Below are positions 1 to 8,748 of a stretch of 64,000 nt of DNA, one piece after another (position 1 is the stretch's first letter; the number at the start of each line of letters is the position of its first letter). The DNA lies in assembly GCF_049472675.1 (NCBI RefSeq), contig NZ_JAPNXM010000009.1, positions 1 to 64,000 of the forward strand, written 5' to 3'. Below the pieces are notes generated by a model that was not told the origin of the DNA, did no database searches, and saw nothing but the letters and a program-made list of their open reading frames with translations. Made by a program: the position numbers and the translations under genes. The DNA is from Deferribacter thermophilus (lineage in GTDB: Bacteria; Chrysiogenota; Deferribacteres; Deferribacterales; Deferribacteraceae).

Positions 1-82
1 TGTCCCAGCTTAACAGCGAACATAGCATTATATTTAAGTAACATAAAAAATAAATACCATAATAATTCGTAGGAGGTTGTTT

Positions 83-1772
83 ATGAAAAAGTTTTTAGCA
101 GTTTTATTAGGGGTTTTATTTGCTTCATCGTTTGTTTTTGCACAGGATGTAAATCTTGAGCAGTTGAAAAAGCAGGTTGCAGACTTACAAGCACAAGTGG
201 ATCAGATGAGCAAGTTTGTACACTAACACTCGTCATGCAGCAACTGATAAGCTTTCAATCAGTGCAGAATTTATGACAAGACTCGACAGCTTTCAGTACA
301 AAGATGTAAGATCATTAAATGAATATCAATCACAAATGATGGAAAGTATGATGTTGAATATTGCGAATGGTGTTTTTTATGTTCCTGGACCTAATGGACA
401 ACTTTATATTGATGCTGATCAAAGCGGTGGTTATACAGCACAAGATATGTTACCAACATTACAAAATTATGCTACTATGTTTGAATATCCCACAACTGAC
501 CCTCAACAAAATAAAATATTGAATTTTTTTGATAAAAATAATGTTAAAAAGTATGATGCAAATAATGATTATATGTTGACTGAGAGATTAAGACTTCGTC
601 TTAAATCTAAAGTAAATGAGAATCTTTCTTTTACTGGCCGTCTCGTAATGTATAAAACTTTTGGCGATTCTACACCTGTTCACTTTTTCAATGGAACTAT
701 GAGCAGTATGTTCTTAGATAGTAATTCTGCTCAGTATCCAACTGATGATAGTGTAAGGGTTGAAAGAGCTTATTTTGTCTATAAAAACAGCATAGGTGAT
801 GTTCACTGGCATTTCTCTATAGGTAGAAGACCTGCAGCTTATGGTTATGGTATGGAAAATCGTGAAAATGCAGTATTGGGTGGTTCTCCACTTGGCTCTA
901 TCATTCAGATGAACTTTGATGGTGCATCTTTAGGATTTGATTTGGAAGATTTGACAGGTATTCCTGGATTAAATGTTAAATTCTGCTATGGTCAGGGATT
1001 TGAAGGTCAGTATGGTACATATAATTCTTTAAATTCTCAAGCTGATGTAAATGATGTTCATTTCTTCGGTGCTATAGTAAAACTTTTTGATAATGATGAT
1101 TACAGAGTTGTTTACAATTGGGCACATGGTTATGGACTTACTGATGGTTTCATCGGAATGACTGTAATGCCATTTTATGTAAGATGGGGTGATGCAGCCC
1201 ATACTACTTATATTCTTGAGCCAAACTTTGCTGCATTTGTTTCAAGAGTAGAGCCAACAAGTGAAGTTGGTAATATTGATTTGCATACTATAATGGTGGA
1301 AGGTAATACTTTTGATTTTAGCTGGTTTGCAGCATACTCTATGAGTAAGACTGACCCTACAAATGAGAGTGAGAATCCGATGTATCAATTTATGGGACAA
1401 TCTGAGATGATGGATGGTACCGGTTATAGCCTTTGGTTAGGTGTTATGACTCCAGAGCTTCCATTTACTGCTGGTAAACTTGGTTTTGAATACAACCATG
1501 GTAGCAAATACTGGCAGCCATTTATGAACACATGGGATGCTGCAAAACTTGCTACTCGTGGTGATGTGTATGAAGTTTACTATCATCAGCCAATCGTAGG
1601 CAACAACTTCTTCTTAACACTTGGCTATATCCATTATGACTACGAATATACAAATAGTGGTAACTATATGGGTGAGCCAGTTAAAATTGATGATGCTACA
1701 GCATTCAACACTTTGATGCCTGTAGTTGATAAAGTAGATAACTACTACGCTAAATTGACATTTAGATTCTAA
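83..1772 (+). pseudogene. DUF3373-family outer-membrane porin, broken by a one-base frameshift
   Basis: An ATG at 83 behind AGGAGG (71-76) opens a 47-residue frame: a signal peptide ending near residue 20 (FVFA/QDV) and the start of a coiled coil rich in Leu and Gln. It stops at TAA 224-226. The remaining 518 residues continue one frame over from about 216 to 1772 and have no start or RBS of their own. Removing one T from TTT at 215-217 fuses them. The body has the RLRLRLKSK, FTGRLVMYKTFGD and GRRPAAYGYG stretches I associate with DUF3373 proteins, and it ends in an aromatic beta-strand (YAKLTFRF) typical of outer-membrane barrels. The likely role is a porin or other outer-membrane channel; the substrate is unknown. 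Either the gene is inactivated or the base is a sequencing error. The family call is fairly sure. Confidence -1.
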
Positions 1773-1800
1773 TATCTCCTGTAGGTATGAGATAGATAAA

Positions 1801-1827
1801 AGCCGGGTATTTTGCCCGGCTTTTTTT
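1801..1827 (+). terminator. Intrinsic terminator of the porin gene
   Basis: A perfect 7-bp GC-rich stem (AGCCGGG/CCCGGCT) with a 7-base loop is followed by a run of seven T. It lies 29 bases after the porin stop codon. Confidence -1.
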
Positions 1828-1854
1828 GTTTAACGTTTTTTTAGTTACAAAACA

Positions 1855-2021
1855 GAGACTGCTTCATTACTATCGTTCCTCGCAGTGCCAAAAAGCTGAG
1901 ATTGCTTCGCTGACGCTCGCAATGACGGCATTTTTGGGTCATTGCGAGGCAACAAAAGTTGCCGAAGCAATCTCTATTATGACAATAAGTTAGGAGATTC
2001 CTTCACTTCGTTCGCAATGAC
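1855..2021. repeat. Cluster of GAGATTGCTTCG / CGCAATGAC repeat units
   Basis: A core unit beginning GAGATTGCTTCG and ending CGCAATGAC (1898-1926) is followed by an inverted copy (1938-1974, GTCATTGCG to CGAAGCAATCTC). Together they can fold as one long hairpin. Degenerate forward copies flank it at 1855-1888 and 1994-2021. Near-identical interspersed repeats with this core are familiar from intergenic regions of many unrelated bacterial genomes. No coding frame crosses the cluster. The mobilising element is unknown. Confidence -1.
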
Positions 2022-2113
2022 AAAAATAATATATTAATATTGTAATCTTTTACATTTTTTACTTTGAATGTTGCATGTTTTTTAGCAATTTTTTCTGGTA
2101 GAAGGGTAAGTTC

Positions 2114-2153
2114 AACGTTTTAACGTTTAAACGTTAAAACGTTCACACGTTAT
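2114..2153. repeat. Five 8-bp AACGTT-type tandem units containing a perfect 30-bp palindrome
   Basis: The units AACGTTTT / AACGTTTA / AACGTTAA / AACGTTCA / CACGTTAT run in exact 8-base register. Positions 2114-2143 read the same on both strands. The array sits between the interspersed repeats and the pheS promoter. No function is assigned: a protein-binding array, a cruciform or a decayed repeat are all possible. Confidence -1.
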
Positions 2154-2174
2154 TCATCAATTTAAAACTTTTCC

Positions 2175-2202
2175 TTGAAAAATTTGTTAAAAAAACTATG
2201 AT
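2175..2202 (+). promoter_or_regulatory. Likely sigma-70 promoter of pheST
   Basis: TTGAAA (2175-2180), a 16-base spacer and TATGAT (2197-2202) lie about 70 bases upstream of pheS. The match is good, but the background is AT-rich. Confidence -1.
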
Positions 2203-2275
2203 TGTTTGGAATTTTTATCAAACATTTTTTAATATAGCTAAATCGAAATAGGTTAAAATTTTTTGAGGTGATAAA

Positions 2276-3289
2276 ATGGATTTGGATTTAAGAAGTGTAG
2301 AAGGTTTTGAAGAAGAGATAAGTAAAGCAACAAATCTTGATGAGCTTTATCAGATAAAAGTTAAATATCTTGGTAAAAAAGGTAGCATTACACTTTTGAA
2401 TAAGCAGCTCAAAAATATTGCACCAGAAAATCGTGCAGAAGCTGGTAAAAAGATAAACGAAGTAAGAAAAAGATTTGAAGCACTTTATGATGAAAAATAT
2501 AATGAGCTTAAAAGGCTTGAAAAAGAAAAGAAATTAAAAGAAGAGTTTATTGATATCACAAGAGAAGGTTTCCCTTTTAAGCCTGGAGCTATTCACCCAA
2601 TTACTATAACATATTATGAAATTGTAGATATTTTTACCTCAATGGGTTTTGAAGTTGCAACTGGCCCTGAGGTGGAGTTTGATTATTACAACTTTGAGGC
2701 ATTAAACATTCCAAAAGAGCACCCTGCAAGGGATATGCAGGATACTTTTTATATTACAGATGAGATACTCCTTAGGACTCATACATCACCTGTCCAAATC
2801 AGAGTAATGGAAGCAAATAAACCACCAATAAAGATTGTTGCACCAGGTAAAGTCTATAGATGTGACCATGATGTTACCCATTCACCGATGTTTCATCAGG
2901 TGGAAGGGTTGCTTGTAGATGAAAAAGTAACCTTCGCTGATTTGAAAGGGATTTTGACACTTTTTATTAAGCGTATGTTTGGTGAAGATATACCTGTCAG
3001 ATTTAGGCCAAGCTTTTTCCCATTTACTGAACCAAGTGCAGAAGTGGATATGGGATGTGTGATTTGCGGTGGAAGTGGGTGTAGAGTTTGTGGTCATACA
3101 GGTTGGCTTGAGATACTTGGGTGCGGAATGGTTGACCCAGAGGTTTTTAAAGCTGTAAATTATGATACAGAAAAGTATCAGGGTTATGCTTTTGGTATGG
3201 GGATTGAGCGTATTGCAATGCTCAAATTTGGTATAGATGATTTAAGACTATTTTACGATAACAAAATAAAATTTTTAAAACAATTTTAG
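2276..3289 (+). CDS. pheS: Phenylalanine--tRNA ligase alpha subunit
   Basis: Catalytic subunit of the alpha2beta2 phenylalanyl-tRNA synthetase, which charges tRNA-Phe in the cytoplasm. The protein has 337 residues, normal for bacterial PheS. The N-terminal coiled-coil tRNA-binding region occupies about 1-85. The class II core follows, with the motif-2 region around FEALNIPKEHPARDMQD, the RTHTSPVQ segment and the C-terminal motif 3 GMGIERIAMLKFGIDDLR. GAGGTG lies 5 bases before the ATG. pheT follows after 12 bases, so the two subunits are co-transcribed. I saw no Phe-rich leader peptide or T-box upstream, so regulation is not evident. Confidence -1.
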   Translation: MDLDLRSVEGFEEEISKATNLDELYQIKVKYLGKKGSITLLNKQLKNIAPENRAEAGKKINEVRKRFEALYDEKYNELKRLEKEKKLKEEFIDITREGFPFKPGAIHPITITYYEIVDIFTSMGFEVATGPEVEFDYYNFEALNIPKEHPARDMQDTFYITDEILLRTHTSPVQIRVMEANKPPIKIVAPGKVYRCDHDVTHSPMFHQVEGLLVDEKVTFADLKGILTLFIKRMFGEDIPVRFRPSFFPFTEPSAEVDMGCVICGGSGCRVCGHTGWLEILGCGMVDPEVFKAVNYDTEKYQGYAFGMGIERIAMLKFGIDDLRLFYDNKIKFLKQF

Positions 3290-3301
3290 GGGTAGAGAAA
3301 G

Positions 3302-5686
3302 ATGAAAGTTTCTTATAGCTGGTTGTCAGATTTTATAGATGTAAATGGGATTAACCCAAAGGATCTTGTAGATAAGCTCATAATGGCTGGACTTGAGGTA
3401 GAAGAACTAATCGTTAAAGAAAAGGTAGAAAATGTCGTTTTTGCAAAGGTTTTGGAAAAAGAGAAGCACCCTGATGCTGATAAACTATCTATTTGTAAAG
3501 TTTTTGATGGGGATGAAACTTTTCAGGTGATTTGTGGTGCTGCAAATGTTGCTGCTGGTCAAATAATCCCTTTTGCAAAAATTGGGGCAAAATTACCTAT
3601 AGGGCTAAAAATTAAAAAAGCTAAAATCAGAGGTGTAGAATCCTTTGGTATGATATGCTCTGCTGCTGAGCTTGGGTTGGAAGAAAAGAGTGATGGGATA
3701 ATGGTTTTAGATGTGGATGAATCTTATCTTGGAAAAAATGTTAGCTCCTATCTTGGGCTTGAAGATGTTATATTGGATATTTCCATTACTCCAAATAGAG
3801 CAGATTGTTTGAGTATCATTGGTATCGCAAGAGAGATTGCTGCCCTTTATGGACTCAGCTTAAAAGAGAAACATTTTGATTTGAAAGAAGAGAATGAGCC
3901 AGCTGAAAATATTAAAAAAGTGATAGTAGAAGATAAAGATAAATGCCCAATTTATCTTGGTAGGGTTATAAAAGATGTTGAAATAAAGCCATCTCCTATC
4001 TGGATGCAAAATAGACTTAGATCTGTTGGTGTGAGACCAATAAATAATGTGGTTGATATTACAAATTATGTCCTTTTTGAATATGGCCAGCCCCTGCATA
4101 CATTTGATATGAATAAACTTGAAGGTAATGTCATTATCAGGACTGCAAAATCTGGCGAAAAGATCATGACTCTTGATGGCAAAGAGAGAGAATTAAAGGA
4201 TTATATGCTTGTAATCGCAGATGAGAAAAAGGCGATTGCTGTAGCTGGTGTTATGGGTGGAGAGTTTTCAGGAATTGATGACAATACAAAGGATGTCTTT
4301 TTAGAATGTGCATATTTTAAACCAGAAAGTATTAGGATTACTGCAAGAAGACTTGGGATGCAGACAGATTCATCATACAGGTTTGAAAGAGGGATAGATA
4401 AAGGTAATGTCTTTAAAATGGTTGATTATGCCGCATATCTTTTACAAGAGTATGCAAATGGTAAAGTGTTAAAAGGTGTTGTCACTGATGAATATGAAGA
4501 GGTAAAACCAAAAAGTGTAAGTTTTAACCTTGACAGAGTAAATAGATTGCTTGGGACAGAATTATCAAAGGAAGAATCAAAAGATATTTTAACAAAGCTC
4601 AACTTTAAAATTGTTGAAGAGCAGGGGGATGATTTTAAAGTAGAAGTGCCAACATATAGGGTGGATATTGAAAGGTGGGTTGATATTGCTGAAGAGCTAG
4701 CAAGAATTTACGGTTATAATAAAATTGATACAACAGTGCCTGAAATCAATGCAGATAGCAATCAACCACCATTAAGCTTAAAAACTCAAAGAGAGATAAG
4801 ATATTTCCTCAAATCCCTTGGATTTTATGAAGCTATAAACTTTTCCTTTATGAGTGATGAATTTTTATCAAATTTTGATAGTAAAGAAAATTTTGTATAT
4901 TTAAAAAATCCTCTCAGTGAGGATATGAATGCGTTAAGAACCTTTGTTTTCCCAGGATTGATAGCCAATATGGTTAGTAATATCAGGCAGCAGTATGCAA
5001 GTCTTAGATTTTTTGAGTTTGCAAATGTTTTTATAAACAAAGGTGAGAAAGAGCTGCCTTTACAGAAGATGCATCTATCAATAGGTATTACAGAGAATTT
5101 CTGGCCTTTATCTTGGGCTGAGAAAAACGATATTGAGCCATTTTATTATTTAAAAGGGGTAATTGACGATATTTTAGGTTGTTATAAGCTAAAAGCTGAT
5201 TACGAGAGAGCAGATAAAGAGTTTCTTCATCCTGGCAAATCTGCATATTTAAAAATTGATGACAAAGTTGTAGGTTTTATGGGTGAGTTGCACCCTGATA
5301 TTTTGGAAAAATTGGATGTGGATAAGAAGCTTTATGTTGCTGAGCTGTTTTTTGATGATTTAGTGGAAATAATAGAGAATAGAAAATTAAAATATGAAAA
5401 GTTTTCACAATTCCCATTTGTTACAAAAGATATTTCTGTAATAGTTGATAAAGGCACTTTAGTAAGTGATATGATTAATGAGATAAAAAATATAAGTAAG
5501 TTGATTGATGATGTGGTATTGTATGATGTGTATGAAGGTAAAAATATAGGTGAAAATAAAGTTAGTTTAACTTTTAGAGTTTACTTTAGCTCACTAGAAA
5601 GAACACTTACTGATGATGAAACCAATAAACTATTGGATAAGATAATAGAATTGTTAAAGGATAAATTCGACGCTTCACTAAGATAA
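3302..5686 (+). CDS. pheT: Phenylalanine--tRNA ligase beta subunit
   Basis: Large subunit of phenylalanyl-tRNA synthetase, carrying the tRNA-binding and editing modules. At 794 residues it is the usual bacterial length. The order is a B1 domain with an EMAP/OB-type tRNA-binding fold (about 40-150, with HPDADKLSICKV), B3/B4 editing (about 210-375), B5 (about 400-475), a catalytic-like core (about 490-680) and a C-terminal ferredoxin-fold anticodon-binding domain (about 700-794, beginning FSQFPFVTKDIS). It follows pheS by 12 bases, with AGGGGTAGAG before its ATG, and ends at a strong terminator. Confidence -1.
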   Translation: MKVSYSWLSDFIDVNGINPKDLVDKLIMAGLEVEELIVKEKVENVVFAKVLEKEKHPDADKLSICKVFDGDETFQVICGAANVAAGQIIPFAKIGAKLPIGLKIKKAKIRGVESFGMICSAAELGLEEKSDGIMVLDVDESYLGKNVSSYLGLEDVILDISITPNRADCLSIIGIAREIAALYGLSLKEKHFDLKEENEPAENIKKVIVEDKDKCPIYLGRVIKDVEIKPSPIWMQNRLRSVGVRPINNVVDITNYVLFEYGQPLHTFDMNKLEGNVIIRTAKSGEKIMTLDGKERELKDYMLVIADEKKAIAVAGVMGGEFSGIDDNTKDVFLECAYFKPESIRITARRLGMQTDSSYRFERGIDKGNVFKMVDYAAYLLQEYANGKVLKGVVTDEYEEVKPKSVSFNLDRVNRLLGTELSKEESKDILTKLNFKIVEEQGDDFKVEVPTYRVDIERWVDIAEELARIYGYNKIDTTVPEINADSNQPPLSLKTQREIRYFLKSLGFYEAINFSFMSDEFLSNFDSKENFVYLKNPLSEDMNALRTFVFPGLIANMVSNIRQQYASLRFFEFANVFINKGEKELPLQKMHLSIGITENFWPLSWAEKNDIEPFYYLKGVIDDILGCYKLKADYERADKEFLHPGKSAYLKIDDKVVGFMGELHPDILEKLDVDKKLYVAELFFDDLVEIIENRKLKYEKFSQFPFVTKDISVIVDKGTLVSDMINEIKNISKLIDDVVLYDVYEGKNIGENKVSLTFRVYFSSLERTLTDDETNKLLDKIIELLKDKFDASLR

Positions 5687-5700
5687 ATTATCTGTTTTTG

Positions 5701-5738
5701 AGCATTTGTAGGCACTAAAGCCTATAAATGCTTTTTTT
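5701..5738 (+). terminator. Intrinsic terminator of pheST
   Basis: A 13-bp stem (5701-5713 with 5720-5732, one G-T pair) has a 6-base loop and is followed by seven T. It begins 15 bases after the pheT stop. Confidence -1.
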
Positions 5739-5794
5739 ATTATTAAAACTGCTAATTTTATTAATTTTTTAGGTAATTATAACTGTTTGTTTGG

Positions 5795-6682
5795 CTATCG
5801 ATAAAACTTATGTGTAAAACCAAAAGCTGATATATTGATTAAATTTTTTTCATCAATTAGGTAAGCACCATTACCCTCTTTAACAAAACCGATATGATAG
5901 AATTTTTTTGGGGCATTTTTTGAAAGATTTTCAAAATATGTGGGGTTTACTGTAAATAAAAGGGCGTATTCTTCGCCAGAACTTAAAACATCTTCAATTG
6001 GTAAATCTGGTGATAGCTCTAATAGTTTTTCTTTAGATAAAACAATCTTTTTACTGCTAGCTTTAGCAATGGAATCTGTATCAACTCCTAAACCATCACT
6101 TATGTCTGTACAGCTGGTAACACCTTCGTGATTGCCAAGATATTCGCCAAGTTTTGTTTCTGCAGTAAATTTATAATGTCTGTTTTCATTTTTTCCAGCA
6201 AGTTCTTCCTCTAAATATTTTTTTGCATACCCCACAGGTCTTGAGATACATACCAGATCGCCAGATTTAGCACCACTTCTTTTTAATAGATATTTATTTT
6301 TTGTTCCGATTACAGTTATTGAAATAAAAAGTTTTTCGGAAAAGGATGTATCCCCACCAATTAAATCTAAATCATAAAAATCTAATACATTTTTGAGTGA
6401 ATCTATTAGCTCTTTTTTATCTATTTTTTGAGATAGACCAAAACCAGCCAATATATATTTTGCTGTGCCACCCATTGCAGCAATATCACTGACATTTGAG
6501 GTGACAGCCTTAAATATTATATCATTTAAATTATTTTTATAGATAAAATGCACATCCTCGATTAAAATATCTTTACTTATTATATATTCCCCTAAAATAG
6601 CGGCATCATCAGTAAAATTTAAAGAAATCTCTTTATCTTTTGATAATATTTTTAATGCTTCTATGAAATCAAGTTCATTCAT
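5795..6682 (-). CDS. thiL: Thiamine-monophosphate kinase
   Basis: Phosphorylates thiamine monophosphate to thiamine diphosphate, the last step of the pathway. The 295-residue protein belongs to the PurM/ThiL superfamily. Visible marks are an N-terminal DDAAI segment that would bind ATP/Mg, LIGGDTSFS (about residues 112-120), KRSGAKSGD and TDISDGLGVD. It lacks the N-terminal Cys/Sec loop of SelD, so it is not selenophosphate synthetase. It is the last gene of the thiC-thiE-thiL operon and overlaps thiE by 8 bases. Control should come from the TPP riboswitch before thiC. No terminator is seen after it. Confidence -1.
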   Translation of the reverse strand: MNELDFIEALKILSKDKEISLNFTDDAAILGEYIISKDILIEDVHFIYKNNLNDIIFKAVTSNVSDIAAMGGTAKYILAGFGLSQKIDKKELIDSLKNVLDFYDLDLIGGDTSFSEKLFISITVIGTKNKYLLKRSGAKSGDLVCISRPVGYAKKYLEEELAGKNENRHYKFTAETKLGEYLGNHEGVTSCTDISDGLGVDTDSIAKASSKKIVLSKEKLLELSPDLPIEDVLSSGEEYALLFTVNPTYFENLSKNAPKKFYHIGFVKEGNGAYLIDEKNLINISAFGFTHKFYR

Positions 6683-7316
6683 TAAAGAATCTCAAAATGT
6701 TTTTAACAGCTTCAAATGGGTTTTCTGAAGAGCAAATATTTGAGCTTATGGCAAATCCAGAAATTGGAATATTTTTAAATTTATCCAGATTATTTGCGGT
6801 TATTCCACCTATAGCAACAGCTGGTAGCTTTGTATTGTTTAATAATTTGATATAATCTTCTTTAGATAAAACTGTTCTGTGATCCTCTTTTGTTTTAGTT
6901 GGAAATGCTGGTCCAATTCCTATATAATCTACATTTGATTGATTTGCATAATTAATATCTTTTAGATTATTACAAGAATATCCAATGATAAGATTATTAT
7001 ATTTTCTTTTTACAATGTCTGCTGGTAGATCCTTTTCCCCTAAATGAACTCCATCTGCATCCAAGCAAAGAGCAATATCAACTCTATCATTAATTATAAA
7101 AAGAACATCTTGACCATCTAAAATGGTTCTTATTTTTTCTCCAATTTGAAAGTTTTCTTTTGCTGTTTTATGTTTATTACGAAGCTGGAACATTTTAGCT
7201 CCAGCTTCGATGCATTGATTAAAAAACTCTTCTAAAGGTAGTTTAATTAAGTCTGTTTCTAAAATTATATAGCATTTTAGATAGTCGGCAATTTTTGATC
7301 TATCTTTACTGCGCAT
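6675..7316 (-). CDS. thiE: Thiamine-phosphate synthase
   Basis: Joins HMP diphosphate to the thiazole phosphate to give thiamine monophosphate. The 213-residue TIM barrel carries the ThiE marks HLGEKDLPA, IGPAFPTKTKED and PAVAIGGI, plus FQLRNKHK, the pyrophosphate-binding region near the N-terminus. The ATG at 7316 lies 40 bases inside the end of thiC, which implies translational coupling. No thiazole-synthesis genes (thiG/thiS/thiH) are present here, so that branch must be encoded elsewhere. Confidence -1.
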   Translation of the reverse strand: MRSKDRSKIADYLKCYIILETDLIKLPLEEFFNQCIEAGAKMFQLRNKHKTAKENFQIGEKIRTILDGQDVLFIINDRVDIALCLDADGVHLGEKDLPADIVKRKYNNLIIGYSCNNLKDINYANQSNVDYIGIGPAFPTKTKEDHRTVLSKEDYIKLLNNTKLPAVAIGGITANNLDKFKNIPISGFAISSNICSSENPFEAVKNILRFFNE

Positions 7317-8554
7317 AATTTACCACACATTGTACAAGAATCTATATCCCTATTTTTTTGAAATTTTTCTCTTGCTCTTTCTGGATCAATTGCTAAAGAA
7401 AACATCCCTTCCCAGTTTAGTTCTTTCCTATATTTACTCATCATATAATCTCTTTCAAAAGCTCCAGGTACCCCTTTTGCAATATCAGCAATATGTGCGG
7501 CAATTTTAGAGGCAATTACACCTTGATAGACATCCTCTTCATCAGGCAAACATAAATGCTCAGCAGGAGTAACATAACATAGGAAATCTGCTCCAGCTGC
7601 TCCAGCTATTGCTCCACCAATAGCACTTGTAATATGGTCATAACCTGGTGCAATATCTGTGGGTAAAGGCCCTAATATGTAAAAAGGAGCCTCGTCACAT
7701 AATCGTTTTTCTAAAAGGATATTTGCTTCGATTTGATTTATTGGAACATGTCCAGGACCTTCTATCATGGCTTGAACATTTTTCTCACGTGCTCTTTTGG
7801 CAAGTTCTCCCAAAATTATAAGCTCATCAATTTGAGCTCTATCAGTAGCGTCTGCTATAGCTCCAGGTCTGAAACCATCACCAAGACTCAAAGTGACATC
7901 ATATTTATATGCTATTGAGAGTAAATCATCAAAATATTCATATAAAGGGTTTTCCTTTTTATTTCTTCTAATCCAGTCAGCCAAAATAGAACCACCACGG
8001 CTTACAATTCCGCACACTCTATCGGCTCTATCCATCCTTTCAACTGATTCTTTAGTGACACCACAATGAACAGTTATATAATCTATACCCTCTTTACATT
8101 GTTCTTCAATGGATTTAAAAAGTTCATCTGGATCCATTTTGTATGTAGGGATATCTTTTTCGGCTAATCTTGCAGCAACAGCATAGATTGGGACAGCTCC
8201 CACCATAACAGTGGATTCCTCTAATATTGCTTTTCTGATAGCCTGTAAATCTCCACCAGTTGATAAGTCCATCACACTGTCGGCTCCAGCTTTTATGGCA
8301 ACATGAAGTTTTTTTATTTCTCTTTCAATAGATGGGCAGTCGATACTTGTACCTATATTTGCGTTGATTTTAGTGCGGAGTTTTTTACCTATACCCATAA
8401 CATTTGGAAAATTGTGGTTTTTATTTTTAGGGATAACAACTTTCCCTTCAGCAACGAGTTTTCTTAACTCTTCAGCATCAATTTTTTCATCCAAAGCAAT
8501 TTTTTTCATTTCATCTGTGATTATCCCTTTTTTAGCTGCTTCAATTTGAGTCAT
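7277..8554 (-). CDS. thiC: Phosphomethylpyrimidine synthase
   Basis: Radical-SAM enzyme that rearranges aminoimidazole ribotide into HMP phosphate. This is the short form (425 residues against about 630 in E. coli), lacking the long N-terminal extension. Core segments such as VMDLSTGG, TVHCGVT, DGFRPGAIADA, EGPGHVP and GPLPTDIAPGYDHI are present. The C-terminal cluster motif reads CTMCGKLC, that is CX2CX3C, one residue tighter than the E. coli CX2CX4C. I believe this is common in short ThiC proteins. AAAGGAG lies upstream of the ATG. It leads the operon and sits directly below the TPP riboswitch and its terminator. Confidence -1.
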   Translation of the reverse strand: MTQIEAAKKGIITDEMKKIALDEKIDAEELRKLVAEGKVVIPKNKNHNFPNVMGIGKKLRTKINANIGTSIDCPSIEREIKKLHVAIKAGADSVMDLSTGGDLQAIRKAILEESTVMVGAVPIYAVAARLAEKDIPTYKMDPDELFKSIEEQCKEGIDYITVHCGVTKESVERMDRADRVCGIVSRGGSILADWIRRNKKENPLYEYFDDLLSIAYKYDVTLSLGDGFRPGAIADATDRAQIDELIILGELAKRAREKNVQAMIEGPGHVPINQIEANILLEKRLCDEAPFYILGPLPTDIAPGYDHITSAIGGAIAGAAGADFLCYVTPAEHLCLPDEEDVYQGVIASKIAAHIADIAKGVPGAFERDYMMSKYRKELNWEGMFSLAIDPERAREKFQKNRDIDSCTMCGKLCAVKIDQKLPTI

Positions 8555-8568
8555 AGCTTCTCCTTTCT

Positions 8569-8607
8569 AAAAAAAAATCCTTTCCGCCGCAGTAAACGGA
8601 AAGGATT
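8569..8607 (-). terminator. Riboswitch expression-platform terminator
   Basis: On the minus strand an 11-bp stem (8597-8607 with 8576-8586) is followed by a run of at least seven U just before the thiC RBS. It sits directly after the TPP aptamer, so it is the likely ligand-controlled terminator. Confidence -1.
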
Positions 8608-8620
8608 GTATTTTTCCTAA

Positions 8621-8698
8621 ACCGTTTCCCTGCGCCGGCATTATCCGGATCAGGTTCAAGGGGTATTATCTCAGCCCCATAAGGAGCACCCCCACGGT
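8621..8698 (-). ncRNA. TPP riboswitch (THI element) controlling thiC-thiE-thiL
   Basis: Read on the minus strand, the segment has the conserved THI-box core: GGGGUGC, then GGGGCUGAGAUAAUACCC, then CCCUUGAACCUGAUCCGG, then AAUGCCGGCGCAGGGAAA. P1 closes as ACCGU (8694-8698) with ACGGU (8621-8625). The aptamer binds thiamine diphosphate. With the terminator immediately downstream, it should stop transcription when TPP is plentiful. Confidence -1.
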
Positions 8699-8705
8699 AA
8701 AATTT

Positions 8706-8733
8706 ATAATAGTTTAAAATATTCAAATTTCAA
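8706..8733 (-). promoter_or_regulatory. Promoter of the thi operon
   Basis: On the minus strand TTGAAA (8728-8733), 16 bases and TATTAT (8706-8711) place the transcription start almost exactly at the first base of riboswitch P1. The geometry supports the call. Confidence -1.
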
Positions 8734-8748
8734 GTTATTTAATTAATT

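Noticed and set aside
2114..2153. CRISPR-like array
   Set aside because: Units of 8 bases without spacers are far too short for a CRISPR.
5795..6682. Selenophosphate synthetase (SelD), as support for the selenoprotein
   Set aside because: It has the same superfamily fold but lacks the N-terminal Cys/Sec loop, and it sits in a thi operon, so it is ThiL.
8480..8560. Loss of ThiC activity because the cluster motif (near the C-terminus, 7290-7330) is CX2CX3C
   Set aside because: The motif keeps three Cys and is, as far as I recall, normal for short ThiC proteins, so it is not counted as a defect.
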